In this document: piece after piece, positions 15,821-17,946 of the stretch
Position numbering within the stretch: the first letter of the stretch is position 1
Layout of the letters: each line of letters begins with the position of its first letter
Origin: Legionella_A sp049239925
GTDB taxonomy: Bacteria > Pseudomonadota > Gammaproteobacteria > Legionellales > Legionellaceae
Length of the DNA: 17,946 nucleotides
Reading direction: 5' to 3'
NCBI GenBank assembly: GCA_049239925.1
Contig: JBMLTO010000089.1
Span: 1-17,946, forward strand
Notes under the pieces: model-generated
Database searches by the model: none
Seen by the model: the letters and a program-made list of their open reading frames with translations, nothing else
Told to the model about the DNA's origin: nothing
Translations under genes and position numbers: made by a program

Positions 15821-16491
15821 ATCATCATCTATGGGATTTTTATATCGTTTTGCTCATGCTAACCGCGCTTGCCTTAACCTTCGCACTTTATCCCTTGCGA
15901 AGATACGCTACGCTGCGGATCGCATTATTGCCATTATTGCTATTATTTTGTGGATATTGCTATTGGTCTTGGGGTGGTTTTTTTATTTGGCAAAATCATT
16001 TGCAATTCCAGGAAAAACAAAAGCAAGTGCAAGCTTTATTAGAAGGATTAAATAATCCACAGGACTTAATAGCCAAACTCAGATCGAAGCTTCATGATGA
16101 TATCAGCAGTGCAAAAGGTTGGTACTTGTTAGGTAAGTTATATGCTTCTCAGCACGAATGGTCAAAGGCTAATGAAGCGTTCACCAAAGCGCATGATTTC
16201 TTGCCGAACGATAAAAAGATTGCGATTAATTATTTACAAAGTCAATGGCAATTGAACCATCAACATTTTGATGAAGCAAGCCAACAGCTAATAAGTTCCC
16301 TTTTGAATAAGGATCCAAATCAGCCAGATTTACTTGCTATGTTGGCTCTTGATGCGTTTCTTGCTAAAAATTATAAAGTTGCCATTTACTACTGGAAGCG
16401 TTTATTACCATTGCTCCCTAAGAGTTCACAAGATGCACAAAAAGTTAGTCAAGCAATCATTAACGCTCGAAATTTGATGACTGAACTTTAG
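15817..16491 (+). CDS. ccmI: Short CcmI-like TPR apocytochrome chaperone
   Basis: This 224-residue protein has two N-terminal membrane helices (about 9-25 and 33-53) and a periplasmic region with three tetratricopeptide-like units (about 102-135, 136-170, 173-205; GWYLLGKLYASQHEWSKANE is the clearest). The layout and the position after ccmH fit CcmI, which binds apocytochrome c for CcmFH. Classical CcmI proteins are near 400 residues, so this one lacks most of the C-terminal apocytochrome-binding part. The start at 15817 overlaps the ccmH stop as ATGA; an in-frame ATG at 15742 lies deep inside ccmH and is unlikely. Last gene before the terminator. Confidence 0.85.
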   Translation: MNHHLWDFYIVLLMLTALALTFALYPLRRYATLRIALLPLLLLFCGYCYWSWGGFFIWQNHLQFQEKQKQVQALLEGLNNPQDLIAKLRSKLHDDISSAKGWYLLGKLYASQHEWSKANEAFTKAHDFLPNDKKIAINYLQSQWQLNHQHFDEASQQLISSLLNKDPNQPDLLAMLALDAFLAKNYKVAIYYWKRLLPLLPKSSQDAQKVSQAIINARNLMTEL

Positions 16492-16520
16492 AGCCATAGT
16501 GCTGCTTAAAAGCGGGTCCT

Positions 16521-16558
16521 GAGACGCCTGCTTAGCAGGCGTCTCGGTGTGACTTTTT
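16521..16558 (+). terminator. Rho-independent terminator of the ccm operon
   Basis: A perfect 11-bp stem, GAGACGCCTGC / GCAGGCGTCTC, with a TTA loop occupies 16521-16545. After eight bases a run of five T follows (16554-16558). It begins 29 bases after the ccmI stop. The T run is somewhat far from the stem, but the stem is strong and GC-rich in AT-rich surroundings. Confidence 0.8.
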
Positions 16559-16620
16559 AACGTTGCAATAAGCCCAAAGTGAAGTATTTGCACTCGTATA
16601 TCCGACCATTCAATAAATAA

Positions 16621-16875
16621 CGTATTTTACGTGTTTGGGCCTTGATGATATTCGCACGCTGTCTCCGTTATCACAACCTCAGTATGACTGAGCACGGGCA
16701 CAAAGAATTGGTTGCTGTGCGTGATGGATATCGAGAGTCATCGGCAAGTTGGGAAGAGTTAGTCACGAGCTTACGGCAAAGAAGCCTTTTGCATTTACCA
16801 AAACTGGCTGCCACAGCTGGGGTTAAATTACAGAAACGGGGCAAATGCGAATCGGGGCATTTATCCACCGAGTAG
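16621..16875 (+). pseudogene. Fragment of an IS256 (mutator-type) transposase
   Basis: One plus-strand frame reads RILRVWA, then MTEHGHKELVAVRDGYRESSASWEELV in overlapping parts and LRQRSL...LPKLA. This matches the conserved middle of IS256-family transposases (VWADG..., KELVAVRDGYRES, SWxELLxxLxxRGL, PKLAxGDG). The segment between VWA and MTEHG is degenerate, the GDGALGFW motif after PKLA is lost, and both ends of the gene are missing; the stop upstream is at 16618 and downstream at 16873. The last ~25 residues have no resemblance to the transposase. It is a dead remnant lying between the ccm terminator and the CPBP gene. Confidence 0.75.
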
Positions 16876-17598
16876 TAAACCTAACTCCTTAATAAGATGG
16901 GCTGAAGCATGAGCAATCATAGCTGCCTCTAATCCATATTGCTTATATAAAAAACTAAAAACAATACCGGCTAAGGTATTGCCAATAATTATATAAGTCA
17001 CTATGTGCGCTGTTAGATGACCAGCTAAAACATGAGCAGCAGGAATATGTCCTAGAGCAAATAGTAAGGAATTAGCTAGTATTGAAATCCAAACTATTAG
17101 TCGAGAAGGGGTATTCTGATCGCGCTGAATAAAGCGCCACAACAACCAGAGTATCAGTGTCATCAAACCCCACCGCATTAAGATTTCTTCAGTAATCCCA
17201 CCATAAAAAACTTCAGTCAAAATTCTATATATGGGATTAACTTGTGGTGCGCTAGCAATTAACTCAGGTGGAATGAAATAATTAAGTCCAATAAGGAATA
17301 TACCAACGATAAAACCAGCTACACATCCCGGTTTAAGCTGAGGACACAACCTTTCAACAAACTTGTGTTTTGTGACTATTGCTTCAAAACAAGGTGAATG
17401 CAAATCAACTTTAGAGTGAAAAGTCATGCCTATCCAAATAAAAAAAGCTATGATAGCACTGCTTTGTAACAGTTGAGTCAATAGAATAGTCCATAATGGA
17501 AGCGATAACGTTTTATTAATTAGCATTGCAGGTAGTAGTAACAGCATAAACAACACACCAATCATGCCAGCCAACCACATTAAAATACCTTGCTTCAT
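16861..17598 (-). CDS. CPBP-family intramembrane metalloprotease (Abi/CAAX-like)
   Basis: This 245-residue membrane protein has about seven hydrophobic segments. The CPBP motifs are present in order: EExxxR at E137-E138-x3-R142 (GGITEEILMRWG), FxxxH at F180-H184 (LLFALGHIPA), N207 in YIIIGNTLAG, and C-terminal histidines H230/H234 in IAHASAH. These match the glutamate/histidine catalytic set of the family, whose members process prenylated proteins, mature peptides or give bacteriocin immunity. The substrate here is unknown. The ATG at 17598 has AGG nine bases upstream. It is a stand-alone gene, convergent to the ccm operon and flanked on both sides by decayed mobile genes. Confidence 0.88.
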   Translation of the reverse strand: MKQGILMWLAGMIGVLFMLLLLPAMLINKTLSLPLWTILLTQLLQSSAIIAFFIWIGMTFHSKVDLHSPCFEAIVTKHKFVERLCPQLKPGCVAGFIVGIFLIGLNYFIPPELIASAPQVNPIYRILTEVFYGGITEEILMRWGLMTLILWLLWRFIQRDQNTPSRLIVWISILANSLLFALGHIPAAHVLAGHLTAHIVTYIIIGNTLAGIVFSFLYKQYGLEAAMIAHASAHLIKELGLLLGG

Positions 17599-17636
17599 TT
17601 ATATCTGCCTATATATGAATAATCGCACAATAATCC

Positions 17637-17671
17637 TTATGCGATGAAATTATCATCAACTCATCGCATAA
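17637..17671. repeat. Perfect 11-bp inverted repeat with 13-bp spacer
   Basis: TTATGCGATGA (17637-17647) and TCATCGCATAA (17661-17671) are exact inverted copies. They lie 39 bases upstream of the CPBP start and about 50 bases before the recombinase fragment. T-rich DNA follows (17675-17681). It could be an operator for the CPBP gene, a weak bidirectional terminator, or a recombination site; the sequence does not decide. Confidence 0.55.
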
Positions 17672-17711
17672 TCCATTTTTTATTCCAGATTATCTCAATA
17701 AAATCTAATCG

Positions 17712-17717
17712 TATAAT
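17712..17717 (+). promoter_or_regulatory. Possible -10 box ahead of the recombinase fragment
   Basis: A perfect TATAAT lies within an imperfect palindrome (CTAAT...ATTAG, 17705-17720), just before TAAGGA at 17721-17726. The -35 is poor. It may be the old promoter of the broken recombinase gene. Confidence 0.25.
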
Positions 17718-17719
17718 TA

Positions 17720-17910
17720 GTAAGGACTCAAAATACCCAAATTGAAGCATACATCACTTATCAAAAATCGACTGATAAATCGCCACTAACCTTGGAAAGT
17801 TATCAAAGCGATTTGCTTCAATTTGCGACCTGGTTTGAATCGGTTAATAAAGCAGACATGAAATTGGCTAACATCACACCGACTGATGCACGGTATGCGT
17901 TCGGCTAAAT
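17720..17910 (+). pseudogene. N-terminal fragment of a tyrosine recombinase/integrase
   Basis: The frame reading IEAYITYQKS, then SPLTLESYQSDLLQFATWFE and ITPTDARYAFG before a TAA at 17906-17908, matches the SAM-like core-binding domain of XerC/phage-type recombinases (S-P-x-T-x-x-x-Y-x-x-D-L-x-x-F-x-x-W, then TPTD-x-R). A ribosome-binding sequence TAAGGA is present, but no in-frame ATG, GTG or TTG follows it; the nearest possibility is ATT at 17741. The frame stops before the catalytic domain (R-H-R-Y residues). In the remaining 40 bases of the window I found no continuation in another frame. Confidence 0.65.
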
Positions 17911-17946
17911 ACGGTTTGCATTTAGGTTAAACGGCAATAGAGCCTT

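Noticed and set aside
15831..16055. 74-codon plus-strand frame inside ccmI
   Set aside because: It lies out of frame within ccmI; the TPR-bearing frame explains the region.

Overview
The window reads as a chromosomal segment of a low-to-moderate G+C gammaproteobacterium. The gene order accD-folC-dedD-cvpA and a complete system I cytochrome c maturation set support this. Protein style and AT-rich codon use suggest a Legionellales/Coxiellaceae-like lineage, but that placement is inference. I saw no tRNA, rRNA or CRISPR array.

Layout. (1) Bases 1-110 are the terminal part of a mobile element ending in a 16-bp sequence that recurs twice near 10 kb. (2) Bases 136-6137 on the minus strand hold a tight five-gene operon. 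In transcription order it encodes an NAD-dependent sugar epimerase/dehydratase, a GT4 glycosyltransferase, a radical SAM/SPASM enzyme, a repeat-plus-O-methyltransferase fusion and a phytanoyl-CoA-dioxygenase-type Fe(II)/2-oxoglutarate oxygenase. It looks like an accessory pathway that makes or decorates a glycan or glycosylated small molecule. (3) Bases 6138-6573 are a divergent intergenic region with a good -10 box for accD and a possible 43-codon ORF. (4) Bases 6574-9914 on the plus strand carry accD, folC, a DedD-like SPOR protein and cvpA. purF, the usual next gene, is absent. (5) Bases 9933-10143 hold a 211-bp element with perfect 18-bp terminal inverted repeats and fragments of an IS5-type transposase. 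(6) Bases 10223-16491 carry ccmA, B, C, D, E, F, G, H and a short ccmI, nearly all overlapping by 1-23 bases, closed by a strong hairpin terminator. (7) Bases 16560-17946 are a decayed mobile-DNA zone: an IS256-type transposase fragment, an intact CPBP-family membrane protease on the minus strand, a perfect 11-bp inverted repeat and the N-terminal piece of a tyrosine recombinase.

How the parts work together. The ccm genes form one machine. CcmAB with CcmC and CcmD load heme onto CcmE, CcmG and CcmH handle apocytochrome thiols, and CcmF with CcmH and CcmI performs heme ligation. accD (fatty acid synthesis), folC (folate), DedD (cell division) and CvpA form a housekeeping cluster. The minus-strand operon is the least explained part. 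Its end abuts a mobile-element terminus, which is compatible with acquisition by transfer.
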